A stretch of DNA of 64,000 nucleotides from Aquificaceae bacterium. GTDB lineage: Bacteria; Aquificota; Aquificia; Aquificales; Aquificaceae. The translations under genes and the position numbers were made by a program. Position 1 is the stretch's first letter, and every line of letters starts with the position of its first letter. Below are positions 1-8,676 of the stretch, piece by piece. Location of the stretch: the NCBI GenBank assembly GCA_027079305.1, contig JALWVU010000070.1, positions 1 through 64,000 on the forward strand, written 5' to 3'. The notes below the pieces were generated by a model. It was not told the DNA's origin, did no database searches, and saw only the letters and a program-made list of their open reading frames with translations.

Positions 1-2
1 TA

Positions 3-8
3 TATAAT
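3..8 (+). promoter_or_regulatory. -10 box ahead of tRNA-Val
   Basis: A perfect TATAAT lies 10 bp before the first base of the tRNA. The -35 region falls outside the window, so only the -10 element can be seen. The spacing would place the transcript start a few bases upstream of the mature 5' end, as expected for a tRNA trimmed by RNase P. Confidence 0.5.
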
Positions 9-18
9 TTTTAGGTCA

Positions 19-94
19 AGGCGCGTAGCTCAGCTGGGAGAGCGCCGGCCCGACACGCCGGAGGTCAGGGGTTCAAGTCCCCTCGCGCCTACCA
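19..94 (+). tRNA. tRNA-Val (anticodon GAC)
   Basis: A complete cloverleaf can be folded by eye. The acceptor stem pairs 19-25 with 84-90, the D stem 28-31 with 40-43, and the anticodon stem 45-49 with 57-61. The seven-base loop 50-56 carries GAC at 52-54, decoding GUC valine. The T stem pairs 67-71 with 79-83 around a TTCAAGT loop. The discriminator A and CCA are genomically encoded at 91-94. Only 7 bp separate the CCA from the hisB start, so the tRNA and hisB are probably cotranscribed and 3' processing of the tRNA frees the mRNA. Confidence 0.95.
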
Positions 95-101
95 TCTAAT
101 C

Positions 102-680
102 ATGAGAGAGGCCCGCGTAAAGAGGGAAACGAGGGAAACAAATATAGAAGTCTACATAAACCTCGACGGGAAAGGGGACTACAGGGTAGACACACCTGTG
201 GGCTTCCTCACCCACATGCTCGAGAGCTTCGCAAAGCACGGAAGGTTCGATCTGGAGGTAAGGGCGGAGGGGGATGTTCACGTTTCCCACCACCACACGG
301 TTGAGGACTGCGGGATAGTCCTTGGTCAGGCGGTTCTGAAGGCTCTCGGAGACAGGAAGGGAATAAGGAGGTTCGGGGACTCGATCGTTCCCATGGACGA
401 GGCCCTCGTTATGTCCGCCATAGACTTCTCGGGAAGGGGCCTCTTCTACTACGAGGACATGGGTCTTAGGGGAAAGATAACCGAGTTCGACTTCGAGTTG
501 ATATGGGAGTTCTTCAAAGGATTTGCCCTCGAGAGCAAGAGCACACTACATATTAGGGTTCTGGAAGGGAAGATACTCCACCACGTTGCGGAGGCGGTCT
601 TCAAGTCCTTCGCCCTGACACTCATGGAGGCAGTCCAGGTGGTGGGAGGGGACCTCCCCTCAACCAAGGGAGCCCTCTAA
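102..680 (+). CDS. hisB: imidazoleglycerol-phosphate dehydratase
   Basis: HisB dehydrates imidazole glycerol phosphate to imidazole acetol phosphate, the sixth step of histidine synthesis, in the cytoplasm. The 192-residue protein has the usual length of the monofunctional bacterial enzyme. It shows the two internal His-rich manganese-binding repeats typical of the family: [12 protein letters not shown] around residues 60-71 and [12 protein letters not shown] near 155-166. The N-terminus ([16 protein letters not shown]) matches the family, which fixes the ATG at 102 although no Shine-Dalgarno is present; the gene begins 7 bp after the tRNA CCA. It overlaps the convergent pseudouridine synthase gene by 21 bp. 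No other his gene is in the window, as is common in Aquificaceae, where his genes are scattered. Confidence 0.93.
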   Translation: MREARVKRETRETNIEVYINLDGKGDYRVDTPVGFLTHMLESFAKHGRFDLEVRAEGDVHVSHHHTVEDCGIVLGQAVLKALGDRKGIRRFGDSIVPMDEALVMSAIDFSGRGLFYYEDMGLRGKITEFDFELIWEFFKGFALESKSTLHIRVLEGKILHHVAEAVFKSFALTLMEAVQVVGGDLPSTKGAL

Positions 681-1628
681 CTCCCTTATCTTTTCTAAAA
701 CGCTCCTGAAGGGCTCTGGATCCTCGATCTCGAACTCCACCCACTCCCCACTCGAAGGGTGGTAAAAGCCGAGCCTGTAGGCCACGAGCATGTTGCACTC
801 TCCCATCAGGTCTAAAAGCTCCCGGGGAACGGAGCTCGTTTTGAAGCCGTAGGTCCTGTCCCCGAGGACCGGGTGTCCGATCGAGGAGAGGTGGACCCTT
901 ATCTGGTGGGTCCTTCCCGTGTATATCTTTACCTTTAAAAGTGTTATCCCCGTTTTCGGGAACCTCTCTAAGACCCAGAACTCGCTCTTGGCGGGCTTTG
1001 AGCTGGTCGAGAAGACGGAGAACTTCTTCCTGTGGACCGGGTGCCTTCCTATGGGTAGCTCTATTACTCCGTGATCCTTATCTACTATGCCCTTTACGAG
1101 AACCCTGTATAGCTTCTCCGTTTTTCTCTCTGCAAACTGCCGGACGAGCTCCCTGTGGGCGAAGTCGTTCTTTGCAACCACCATCAGACCCGCGGTCTCC
1201 TTGTCGAGCCTGTGGACTATGCCGGGCCTCTCCACACCGCCTATGGAAGAGAGCTCCCTTACATGATAAAGAAGAGCGTTTACGAGGGTCCCTGAGGTGT
1301 ATCCGGGTGAGGGATGGACAACGAGACCGCAGGGCTTTATCAGGACGAGAAGGTCTCTGTCCTCATAGATTATGTCTATGGGTATGTTCTCCGGCTCGAC
1401 CTTTAAAGGCTCTGGCTCGGGCACGTTCAGTAATACAGTGTCCCCAGCTTTTAGCTTTTTGGAGGCTTTCCTGACCTGTTTTGAATTTACAAACACACAT
1501 CCGGCTTCTATCAGCTTCTTTATGTAAGTTCTCGAAAATTCAGGATAGGAGTCGTTTAAAAACTGGTCCAGTCTTCTGCCTTCCTTATCCTGTAGGACCT
1601 TGAACTCGAGCGTCTCCACTATCTTCAT
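660..1628 (-). CDS. rluD: RluD-family 23S rRNA pseudouridine synthase
   Basis: Predicted to isomerise uridines to pseudouridine in RNA, most likely 23S rRNA. An S4-type RNA-binding domain spans roughly residues 18-65, followed by the RsuA/RluA catalytic domain with the signature [12 protein letters not shown], in which Asp142 is the expected nucleophile. The downstream [10 protein letters not shown] motif is also present. At 322 residues it matches RluD length. The ATG at 1628 is preferred to the TTG two codons upstream. The 5' end overlaps the small gene at 1585-1782 in another frame, so the pair may be translationally coupled. Assignment to RluD rather than RluA/RluC rests on the S4 domain and length and is not certain. 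Confidence 0.85.
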   Translation of the reverse strand: MKIVETLEFKVLQDKEGRRLDQFLNDSYPEFSRTYIKKLIEAGCVFVNSKQVRKASKKLKAGDTVLLNVPEPEPLKVEPENIPIDIIYEDRDLLVLIKPCGLVVHPSPGYTSGTLVNALLYHVRELSSIGGVERPGIVHRLDKETAGLMVVAKNDFAHRELVRQFAERKTEKLYRVLVKGIVDKDHGVIELPIGRHPVHRKKFSVFSTSSKPAKSEFWVLERFPKTGITLLKVKIYTGRTHQIRVHLSSIGHPVLGDRTYGFKTSSVPRELLDLMGECNMLVAYRLGFYHPSSGEWVEFEIEDPEPFRSVLEKIRELEGSLG

Positions 1629-1782
1629 CGTCAAGTATTATCTTTATGCTTATCTCCTTCGGGTTCTCTTCAAGATTTAAGCTCCTTATAAATCCCACAA
1701 CTGTCCCCTTAAGCGCCCTCATGGGAAAGTCCTTTAGCCTTACCCTTTTACCGTTGATCTCAAGAATTACCTTTTCCCGCAC
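1585..1782 (-). CDS. small conserved-looking hypothetical protein
   Basis: A 65-residue reading frame starting with GTG at 1782, directly upstream of and overlapping the pseudouridine synthase gene by about 44 bp. The N-terminal part has alternating hydrophobic and charged residues (VILEINGKRVRLKDFP), suggesting a small beta-rich domain; the middle (MRALKGTVVGFIRSLN) resembles a helix. No family is recognised. Coding is supported by position at the head of a two-gene unit and by the absence of another candidate on this strand. An internal ATG (Met21) is an alternative start. Confidence 0.5.
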   Translation of the reverse strand: MREKVILEINGKRVRLKDFPMRALKGTVVGFIRSLNLEENPKEISIKIILDDEDSGDARVQGPTG

Positions 1783-2090
1783 ATGGATAATTTTAAATCC
1801 AAATCTTTACCTTTATAAGAGGAAAAGTTGTCAAAAGTAATCGGTTTTAAACCAAGAAAACACAGCGGAAGTATTCGCCTCAAATCGAAAATGGAAGGCT
1901 TTTATTCTGCGTAAATTTTGAATTGTGGTAAACTCAAGACCTAATCAGCCGGCACAAGTTCTATGCTTTCACTCGACACATCAATAATGGTTGTTAATTT
2001 TAACTTGCTTTTAACGTTAAATAAACATCTTGTATTAACACAAAAAACCGCTTTATTATTCTCCAGTGCTTTTCCAGGAGGCCTAATCGA
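1783..2090. promoter_or_regulatory. AT-rich intergenic region ahead of copB with two inverted repeats
   Basis: This 308-bp gap is clearly more AT-rich than its flanks and contains no convincing gene. Two symmetric elements sit 70-100 bp before the copper ATPase start: GTTAA-TT-TTAAC at 1993-2004 and the perfect palindrome TTAACGTTAA at 2011-2020. Both are built from GTTAA/TTAAC half-sites and could be operators. The copB Shine-Dalgarno AGGAGG is at 2076-2081, nine bases before the ATG. The region also has to hold the promoter for the reverse-strand rluD pair. No regulator gene of CsoR, CueR or CopY type is adjacent. Confidence 0.35.
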
Positions 2091-4271
2091 ATGGAACACG
2101 GCCATGGACACGGTCACGATGAGGGAAGGGAGATCGTCTATTCCTGCCCCCATCATCCCGAAGTTAAGCAAAGCGAGCCCGGCAGGTGTCCAAAATGCGG
2201 TATGGAACTGGTAAGGGTTGAAGAACATGGCAGGCACGTATCCATAAAAGAGCACGGCTGTGGTGTTCATATCTCTGAAGATCACACACACAAGAAGCAC
2301 AAAGATCACGCTGGACACGATCACTCTATGCACGTAGGAGAGATTAGGAGGAAGGCGGTAGTTTCCACCCTGCTGACCCTCCCTGTGCTTCTTTACTCAA
2401 AAAGTCTTCAGGACCTTTTGGGTTATTCCATGCCCGAGTTTCCCGGGAGTGAGTGGATAACGCCTGTTCTATCCGCGGTCGTTTTCTTTTACGGAGGACT
2501 CTTCTTTCTGAAGGGAATGCTCGATGAACTCAGGAGAAGAAGCCCCGGTATGATGACGCTGATAGGTGTAGCCATATCGGTAGCCTCCCTATACAGCCTT
2601 TCAACCCTTGTCTTCGGCGGAAAGGAATTCTTCTGGGAGCTGACCACCCTTATAGTGGTCATGCTCTGGGGACACTGGATAGAGATGAAGTCCGTCCTCG
2701 GAGCTTCGAGGGCTTTGGAGAAGCTCGTTAAGCTCATGCCTACTAAAGCCAACCTCATCAGGGACGGTGAGGTAGTGGAGGTTCATGTGTCAGAGCTGAA
2801 GCCCGGGGATCTCGTTCTCGTCAAGCCCGGGGAGAAGATCCCGGCGGACGGTGTGATCGTGGAGGGAAACTCCCACATAAACGAAGCTATGCTTACCGGA
2901 GAGTCAAAGCCCGTTCCCAAAGGTGTGGGGGACAGAGTTATAGGCGGTGCGATCAATATGGAGGGATCGCTCAAGGTCAGGGTTGAGAGAACGGGAGAGG
3001 AAACATACCTGAGTCAGGTTCTCAAGCTGGTAAAGGAGGCTCAGGAGTCCAAAACAAAGCTCCAGGACATGGCGGACAGGGTAGCCTTCTACCTGACCGT
3101 GGTGGCGATTTCTGTAGGAGGCACCGCCCTTTTGGTATGGTTGGTCCTCAAAGGTGATCCCCAGTTTGCGGTCGAGAGAGCGGTCACGGTGATGGTGATA
3201 GCCTGTCCCCACGCCCTCGGCCTTGCCATACCGCTCGTAATATCCTTTGCAACCTCCTACTCAGCGAAAAACGGGATACTGGTCAGGAACAGGATAGCTC
3301 TGGAAGCGATCAAGGACGTGAACGCGGTTATGTTTGACAAGACGGGGACGCTGACAGAGGGGCGCTTCGGAGTTTCAGATATTTTCTCCACAGGTATACC
3401 CGAACTTGAACTTCTCAAACTGACCGCAAGCCTGGAGAGGAACTCCGAGCACGTGATAGCCCAGGCTATAGTGGAAGAAGCTCAGAGTAAAGGCGTCCCT
3501 ATCCCCGAAGCCAGGAACTTCAGGGCTGTTCCCGGAAAAGGCGTGGTGGGTGAGGTAGAAGGAAAGAAGGTGGCGGTGGGAACCAAGCTCTTTATGGAAG
3601 AGCTCGGCGTTGAGCTGTCCGCGGAGGTTCTGAACCGAGCTATGGAGCTTGAGTCTCAGGGCAAGACGGTGATCCTCGTAGCGGTCGACGGCAGGCTGGC
3701 CGGTGCCGTAGCCCTCTCGGACAGGATAAGGACCGAGTCCTACGAGGCGGTCTCCGAACTTAGGAAGCTTGGGAAGAAGGTTGTCATGATAACTGGGGAC
3801 TCGGAGGAGGTGGCGAGGTACGTTTCTAAGGAGCTCGGCATAGACGAGTTCTTCGCAAGGGTCCTTCCCCACCAGAAGGCGGAGAAGGTGAAGGAGCTCC
3901 AGAGCAGGGGCATGAAGGTTGCCATGGTCGGGGACGGTGTGAACGACGCTCCAGCCCTCGTTCAGGCGGACGTGGGCGTGGCGATAGGATCGGGAACGGA
4001 CGTGGCGGTGGAGAGCGCGGACATAGTTCTCGTGAAGAACGATCCGAGGGACGTTGTGAAGGTGATGAAGCTCTCGGTGATAACTGTAAAGAAGATGGTC
4101 CAGAACCTCCTCTGGGCCACCGGATACAACGTAATAACCATCCCCCTCGCGGCGGGAGTGGCCGCGCCTTGGGGCGTTGTTCTGAAACCCGCGGTCGGAG
4201 CCGTTTTTATGAGTGCGAGCACCGTGATAGTTGCCGTAAACGCCATGCTGATGAGGAGAGAGCTGAGATGA
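2091..4271 (+). CDS. copB: copper-exporting P-type ATPase, CopB type (P1B)
   Basis: An inner-membrane heavy-metal ATPase. The N-terminus is His-rich, followed by a small metal-binding domain with the pattern YSCPHHPEV...PGRCPKCGMEL (about residues 15-42) and a second His-rich stretch to residue about 80. The transport motif is CPH at residues 372-374, the signature of the CopB (P1B-3) group that moves copper and sometimes silver, rather than the CPC of CopA. The phosphorylation motif DKTGT starts at Asp416, TGES near 269, and GDGVNDAPAL near 610. The usual SEHP motif reads SEHV here, so the proline of the nucleotide-site HP pair is missing. AGGAGG at 2076-2081 fixes the start. An RND copper pump follows 430 bp downstream on the same strand. 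Confidence 0.93.
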   Translation: MEHGHGHGHDEGREIVYSCPHHPEVKQSEPGRCPKCGMELVRVEEHGRHVSIKEHGCGVHISEDHTHKKHKDHAGHDHSMHVGEIRRKAVVSTLLTLPVLLYSKSLQDLLGYSMPEFPGSEWITPVLSAVVFFYGGLFFLKGMLDELRRRSPGMMTLIGVAISVASLYSLSTLVFGGKEFFWELTTLIVVMLWGHWIEMKSVLGASRALEKLVKLMPTKANLIRDGEVVEVHVSELKPGDLVLVKPGEKIPADGVIVEGNSHINEAMLTGESKPVPKGVGDRVIGGAINMEGSLKVRVERTGEETYLSQVLKLVKEAQESKTKLQDMADRVAFYLTVVAISVGGTALLVWLVLKGDPQFAVERAVTVMVIACPHALGLAIPLVISFATSYSAKNGILVRNRIALEAIKDVNAVMFDKTGTLTEGRFGVSDIFSTGIPELELLKLTASLERNSEHVIAQAIVEEAQSKGVPIPEARNFRAVPGKGVVGEVEGKKVAVGTKLFMEELGVELSAEVLNRAMELESQGKTVILVAVDGRLAGAVALSDRIRTESYEAVSELRKLGKKVVMITGDSEEVARYVSKELGIDEFFARVLPHQKAEKVKELQSRGMKVAMVGDGVNDAPALVQADVGVAIGSGTDVAVESADIVLVKNDPRDVVKVMKLSVITVKKMVQNLLWATGYNVITIPLAAGVAAPWGVVLKPAVGAVFMSASTVIVAVNAMLMRRELR

Positions 4272-4272
4272 T

Positions 4273-4674
4273 CTACTTCTTCTTCAAGACGGCTTCTTCA
4301 AGCCTCTCTACCCTTCTCTCGAGCTCTATCTTGTCCTCAAGTTTAGTAATAAGTCTCACAAGCTCAAGGAGCATCTTGAATATCTCCGAGAGCTTCTCCT
4401 CGGTTCTGAGCTGGCTGTTCTTGATTTCTTTAACCTCTGCTTCAAGGGTAAAGATTCTCTCTTCCGACCTCTGCTGTGTGTTTTTCAGGTCCTTTAATTC
4501 TTTAAGCAAGCTTGAGCTAAGAGCTTCAAGGGCTGAAAGTCTTTCCTTTATCTCCGATATTTCGTCAACTTTCTTGTCAACCTTGGAAACCTCGCTCTCC
4601 AACCTCTCAAGCCGAGCTTTGAGTTCCTTTATCTCTGGAGCGAGCCAGTTCCTTATCTCTTCAAAGACCCCCAT
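4273..4674 (-). CDS. coiled-coil protein of unknown function
   Basis: A 133-residue protein made almost wholly of heptad repeats rich in Leu, Glu and Lys from residue 15 to the end, with no signal peptide or membrane segment. The ATG at 4674 is chosen over a TTG two codons upstream. It is convergent with copB with one base between stop codons, and sits opposite in direction to both copper genes. Similar short coiled-coil proteins with a short N-terminal helix are frequent in Aquificaceae and are sometimes encoded beside PIN or DUF genes, but no partner is visible here. Function unknown. Confidence 0.6.
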   Translation of the reverse strand: MGVFEEIRNWLAPEIKELKARLERLESEVSKVDKKVDEISEIKERLSALEALSSSLLKELKDLKNTQQRSEERIFTLEAEVKEIKNSQLRTEEKLSEIFKMLLELVRLITKLEDKIELERRVERLEEAVLKKK

Positions 4675-4704
4675 ACACAAGAATATAGCTCGGAGGAATG
4701 TAGC

Positions 4705-7700
4705 ATGGTCTCTCTGACGGAGTTCTTCCTCAGGAACAGGATAGCCATAATCTTCGCAACCCTATTCTTACTTCTCTACGGATACTACTCCCTCAAGAAA
4801 ACACCCATAGACGCTATACCTGATCTCTCGGACGTTCAGGTGATCATCTACTCCAAGTGGATAGGTCAGGTTCCTCAGGTTATAGAGGACCAGCTCACTT
4901 ACCCCCTCGTTACCAACATGATGGGGGTTCCCAAGGTCAAGACCGTCAGGGGATACTCGGTCCCCAACTACTCCCTCGTCTTCATAATCTTCGAGGACGG
5001 GACTGACCTCTACTGGGCGAGGTCCCGTGTCCTTGAGAAGCTCGCCACCATAAGGGGACAGCTCCCCAGAGAGGCTGACATACAGCTCGGTCCCGACGCC
5101 ACGGGAGTGGGATGGGTCTACCAGTATGCGCTCGTTTCAAAAACCAGAACCTTGGATGAGCTCTGGGCACTGCAGAACTTCTACATCAAATACGCCCTCC
5201 TTTCGGTCCCAGATGTGGCGGAGGTGGCCTCGGTGGGAGGCTACGAGAAGGAATACAGGGTCCTCGTGAAGCCCGAGAAGCTCTATCAGTATGGATTGTC
5301 TCTCAAAGACCTCTACATGGCACTCAAGAGAACCAACGTTGAGATGGGGGGCAAATACGTAGAGATAAACGAGAGGGAGTTTCTCATCAGGGCGGTGGGA
5401 TACGCAAAGAGCAGGGAGGAGATAGCCAAAACGGTGGTCGCCTACAGGAACGGTATTCCCATAAGGATCGAGGACCTCGGGACGGTGATAGAGACTCCCG
5501 CCTACAGGATGGGAGTGGCGGACTACAACGGCCTTGGAGACACGGTAGGCGGGATAGTTGTAATGCGCTTCGGTGCGGACGCCTACAAGGCCATCAAGAA
5601 CGTCAAGAAGAAGATAGAGGAGATAAAGAAAGGTCTTCCCGAGGACGTTGAGATCGTGCCCGTCTACGACAGATCAACCTTGATAGAGAGAGCCATAGAC
5701 AACCTCAAGACCAAGCTCATAGAGGAGTCCATCGTGGTCCTCGCCATAGTGGGGATCTTTCTCTTTCACATCCAGAGCGCGATAGTGATAATCATCTTCC
5801 TCGTCGTTTCCCTCCTTGCCACCTTCATCACCATGAACCACCTCGGCATCACCTCCAACATCATGTCCCTCGGAGGGATAGCGATAGCGATCGGAACCAT
5901 GGTGGACGCGGCTATAGTGCTCGTGGAGAACGTCCACAGGAGGCTCGAAGAAGGAGACGACCTTGTGACAGCCATAACCCACTCCGCCAAAGACGTCGGG
6001 AAGCCCATATTCCTCGCACTTCTGATAGTTACCGTCTCCTTCGTTCCCCTCTTTGCCTTAGAAGGTCAGGCGGGGAGGCTCTTCAAGCCTCTTGTAGCTA
6101 CGAAAACCCTCTCCATGCTCGTGGCGGCGATAATATCCGTGGTAGTAGTTCCCGTCCTCATCTACTACCTCGTCAGAGGTAAGATCCCGCCCGAGGAGAA
6201 GAACCCGATAGTTAGGCTTCTCATAAAGGTTTACGACCCCCTCTTTCACCTTGCGGTAAAACTCAGATACCTCATGCTACTTCTGTTTGTCCTCATGGGA
6301 GTCAGCACCTTCTACTTTTACGAAAAGCTTGGAAGGGAGTTCATGCCAGCTCTGAATGAGGGAACCATACTCTACATGCCCACTTCCGTCCCCAGTGTCT
6401 CCCGTCAGGAGATCTTCAGGATAATCAACATACAAGACAGAATCCTCAAGCAGTTTCCCGAAGTTGAGAGCGTTTTCGGAAAGGCGGGAAGAGCTGAAAC
6501 CGCAACGGACCCAGCTCCCTTCTCCATGATAGAGACCTTCATAACACTGAAGCCCGAAGAGGAGTGGAGAAAGGTAGAGGAGGAGAGGTTCTACTCAAAC
6601 TGGAACATTCCAGAATCCATAAAGAACCTCCTACGTAAGATCTTTCCAAAGGAGAGGACCATAACCTACACGGAGCTAATCAGAGAGATGGATCAGGCCA
6701 TATCGGTCCCCGGGCTCTCCAACATGTGGACCATGCCCATAAAGGGAAGGATAGACATGATCACGACGGGGATACAGACACCTCTGGGGATAAAGATCTA
6801 CGGCGACGACATAAACACACTCAACGACCTCGCCCAGCAGATAGAGCAGATGCTAAAAGACGTGGACGGGATAATGAGCATATTCGGAGAGAGATCCACC
6901 AAGGCTACCTACATAGAGATAAGACCCAAGAGGGAAGCCCTCCAAAGATACGGTCTCACGGTCTCGGACATAAACATGGCTATAGCCCAGCTCTTTGCCA
7001 ACTCCCCCGCCTCCACCATGATCCTCGGGCGTGAGAGATACGGGATAACCCTCGGTGTTCCTTTAGATTACAGATACGACCTTGAAAATCTAATGATTCC
7101 GCTCAAAGACAGGCTCATTCCCCTCTCCGCTGTGGCGGACATAGTCAGGACCGAAAGCCCCATAAGCATAAAGTCAGAGAACGGGCTTCTGACCAGCTAC
7201 GTCTTCATCACCCCCAACCCCGAGGTGGACATGGGAACGGTTATAGAAAGGGCTGAAAAGGTCCTTCAAGAAAAGCTCAAGCTCCCCAAAGGCTACTACT
7301 ACGAGTGGAGCGGACAGTTTGAATACTGGAAGAAAGCCCTTGAGAACTTAAAAGTTATCATCCCTGTCGTAATCCTGCTCATAGTCCTTCTGGTCTGGTT
7401 CACCTTCAACAAGCTCTTTGAAACGATACTCGTCCTCCTGACTCTGCCCGTCGCCACCTTCGGGGGAGTTATGCTCATGTATCTTCTGGACTACAACATC
7501 TCCATAGCCTCAATTGCGGGCTTTCTTGCACTCCTCGGGATAGCGGCGGAGATGGGGATAGTGATGGTCGTCTACATACAGAACTCCCTCAGAGACACTG
7601 CGGAAAAGTTCGGCGGGCAGATACCCTCCAAAGAAGAGGCTTTCGAAGCCATCTACCACGGTGCTGTCAAGAGAATAAGACCCATCTTCATGACCTTCTC

Positions 7701-7875
7701 CGCCATACTTCTTGGGCTCCTGCCCATCATGAAAGGCCACGGCACAGGCTCCGAAGTAATGTCCCGAATCGCGGCGCCGATGGTGGGTGGGATACTTTCT
7801 ACTTTCGTGATAGTGCTGCTGTTCGTGCCTGCGCTGTATGCGATATACATGGAGTGGAGGACGAGGAGTAGATAA
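4705..7875 (+). CDS. cusA: CusA-type heavy-metal RND efflux pump
   Basis: A 1056-residue inner-membrane proton-driven RND transporter of the heavy-metal (HME) group. One N-terminal membrane helix (about 10-28) is followed by the first periplasmic loop, six helices (about 335-510), the second periplasmic loop and the last five helices. The motif WTMPIKGRIDM at about residues 675-685 is characteristic of monovalent-copper/silver CusA proteins and includes methionines of the expected metal relay. Acidic residues in the fourth helix (GTMVDAAIVLVENVHRR) match the proton relay. GGAGG at 4692-4696 fixes the ATG. No CusB or CusC gene adjoins it; a TolC-like gene and a short adaptor are at 41.9-43.6 kb. 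Confidence 0.93.
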   Translation: MVSLTEFFLRNRIAIIFATLFLLLYGYYSLKKTPIDAIPDLSDVQVIIYSKWIGQVPQVIEDQLTYPLVTNMMGVPKVKTVRGYSVPNYSLVFIIFEDGTDLYWARSRVLEKLATIRGQLPREADIQLGPDATGVGWVYQYALVSKTRTLDELWALQNFYIKYALLSVPDVAEVASVGGYEKEYRVLVKPEKLYQYGLSLKDLYMALKRTNVEMGGKYVEINEREFLIRAVGYAKSREEIAKTVVAYRNGIPIRIEDLGTVIETPAYRMGVADYNGLGDTVGGIVVMRFGADAYKAIKNVKKKIEEIKKGLPEDVEIVPVYDRSTLIERAIDNLKTKLIEESIVVLAIVGIFLFHIQSAIVIIIFLVVSLLATFITMNHLGITSNIMSLGGIAIAIGTMVDAAIVLVENVHRRLEEGDDLVTAITHSAKDVGKPIFLALLIVTVSFVPLFALEGQAGRLFKPLVATKTLSMLVAAIISVVVVPVLIYYLVRGKIPPEEKNPIVRLLIKVYDPLFHLAVKLRYLMLLLFVLMGVSTFYFYEKLGREFMPALNEGTILYMPTSVPSVSRQEIFRIINIQDRILKQFPEVESVFGKAGRAETATDPAPFSMIETFITLKPEEEWRKVEEERFYSNWNIPESIKNLLRKIFPKERTITYTELIREMDQAISVPGLSNMWTMPIKGRIDMITTGIQTPLGIKIYGDDINTLNDLAQQIEQMLKDVDGIMSIFGERSTKATYIEIRPKREALQRYGLTVSDINMAIAQLFANSPASTMILGRERYGITLGVPLDYRYDLENLMIPLKDRLIPLSAVADIVRTESPISIKSENGLLTSYVFITPNPEVDMGTVIERAEKVLQEKLKLPKGYYYEWSGQFEYWKKALENLKVIIPVVILLIVLLVWFTFNKLFETILVLLTLPVATFGGVMLMYLLDYNISIASIAGFLALLGIAAEMGIVMVVYIQNSLRDTAEKFGGQIPSKEEAFEAIYHGAVKRIRPIFMTFSAILLGLLPIMKGHGTGSEVMSRIAAPMVGGILSTFVIVLLFVPALYAIYMEWRTRSR

Positions 7876-7890
7876 AATTCTATATTAGCA

Positions 7891-8661
7891 ATGGACTTAC
7901 TTGTTAGATACTCTCTCTTCAGGATTATATTTCCTATAGTTACAGGTTTATTTTATGTTGAAGCTTTACTGCTAAAGTTTAACGGCAATGAGGTGCAGCG
8001 GAATGGAATTTTAATACATATAACAACTTCCATTTTGGATGCTAAGCACTTATTGTTAGCCAAATTAGGCAGTTATGCGCTCTATGTCAATATGGATATT
8101 GTAAATAATACGATAGTCCTTATGCTCTATTTCATATTTGCCTGGGTCGTAGGAATGTTCGCAACTTTTACATCAGAGATTATAATTTTCACTTATCCTT
8201 TTAGATACAATATATTTGACGGAGAGCGTATTGAAAATATTTCTCCTTTTGAGAAAAGAGCTCTTACATTTGGAGATTTTGGTAGAGTAAATAGGGATCT
8301 TGTAGAATTTTCAGAGATCAATTATGTTCTAAGCAACTTCTTTGCCAGTTTTTCTGTGCTGGGATTTATATTGGCACACACTTGTCTACTCTTAGTTATT
8401 TTAGCTATAGTATTCTTAGTTACATTGCTGGTTATCGACTGCAATATTAGACATACTTGTGCTCATATATTTAACTTCTTAGTGCCTATTTTTATTACGG
8501 TTGCTCTGACCGTTACTATAACTGTTGTTGCACCTACAAGCCGAATGTCCATTTTGAGTATCTCCATTACACAAGGGATTATCGCTTTCATCAGCTTAAT
8601 CTTTCTCTTTCTTGCAATATCTTTCAGGGTATTTGCAAATAAAATTCTTTTTTATAATTAG
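7891..8661 (+). CDS. AT-rich polytopic membrane protein, unknown
   Basis: A 256-residue protein with hydrophobic segments near residues 8-25, 70-95, 155-180, 190-215 and 225-245, so probably five transmembrane helices. A central soluble stretch of about 50 residues (roughly 100-150) contains the only dense charged region (FDGERIENISPFEKRALTF). No transporter or enzyme motif is recognised. The gene starts 15 bp after cusA and converges on the YrdC-like gene with 15 bp between the stop codons. Its AT-rich codon use matches the island, not cusA, so I do not regard it as part of the copper operon. Function unknown. Confidence 0.6.
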   Translation: MDLLVRYSLFRIIFPIVTGLFYVEALLLKFNGNEVQRNGILIHITTSILDAKHLLLAKLGSYALYVNMDIVNNTIVLMLYFIFAWVVGMFATFTSEIIIFTYPFRYNIFDGERIENISPFEKRALTFGDFGRVNRDLVEFSEINYVLSNFFASFSVLGFILAHTCLLLVILAIVFLVTLLVIDCNIRHTCAHIFNFLVPIFITVALTVTITVVAPTSRMSILSISITQGIIAFISLIFLFLAISFRVFANKILFYN

Positions 8662-8676
8662 TTTTTATTTTTAGTT

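Noticed and set aside
19-94. tRNA-Val as an integration site
   Set aside because: No duplicated tRNA 3' end and no integrase are in the window.
2091-7875. The two-component system at 55.7-57.4 kb as regulator of copB and cusA
   Set aside because: It lies 48 kb away and no GTTACC 11-bp pair was seen upstream of copB or cusA.
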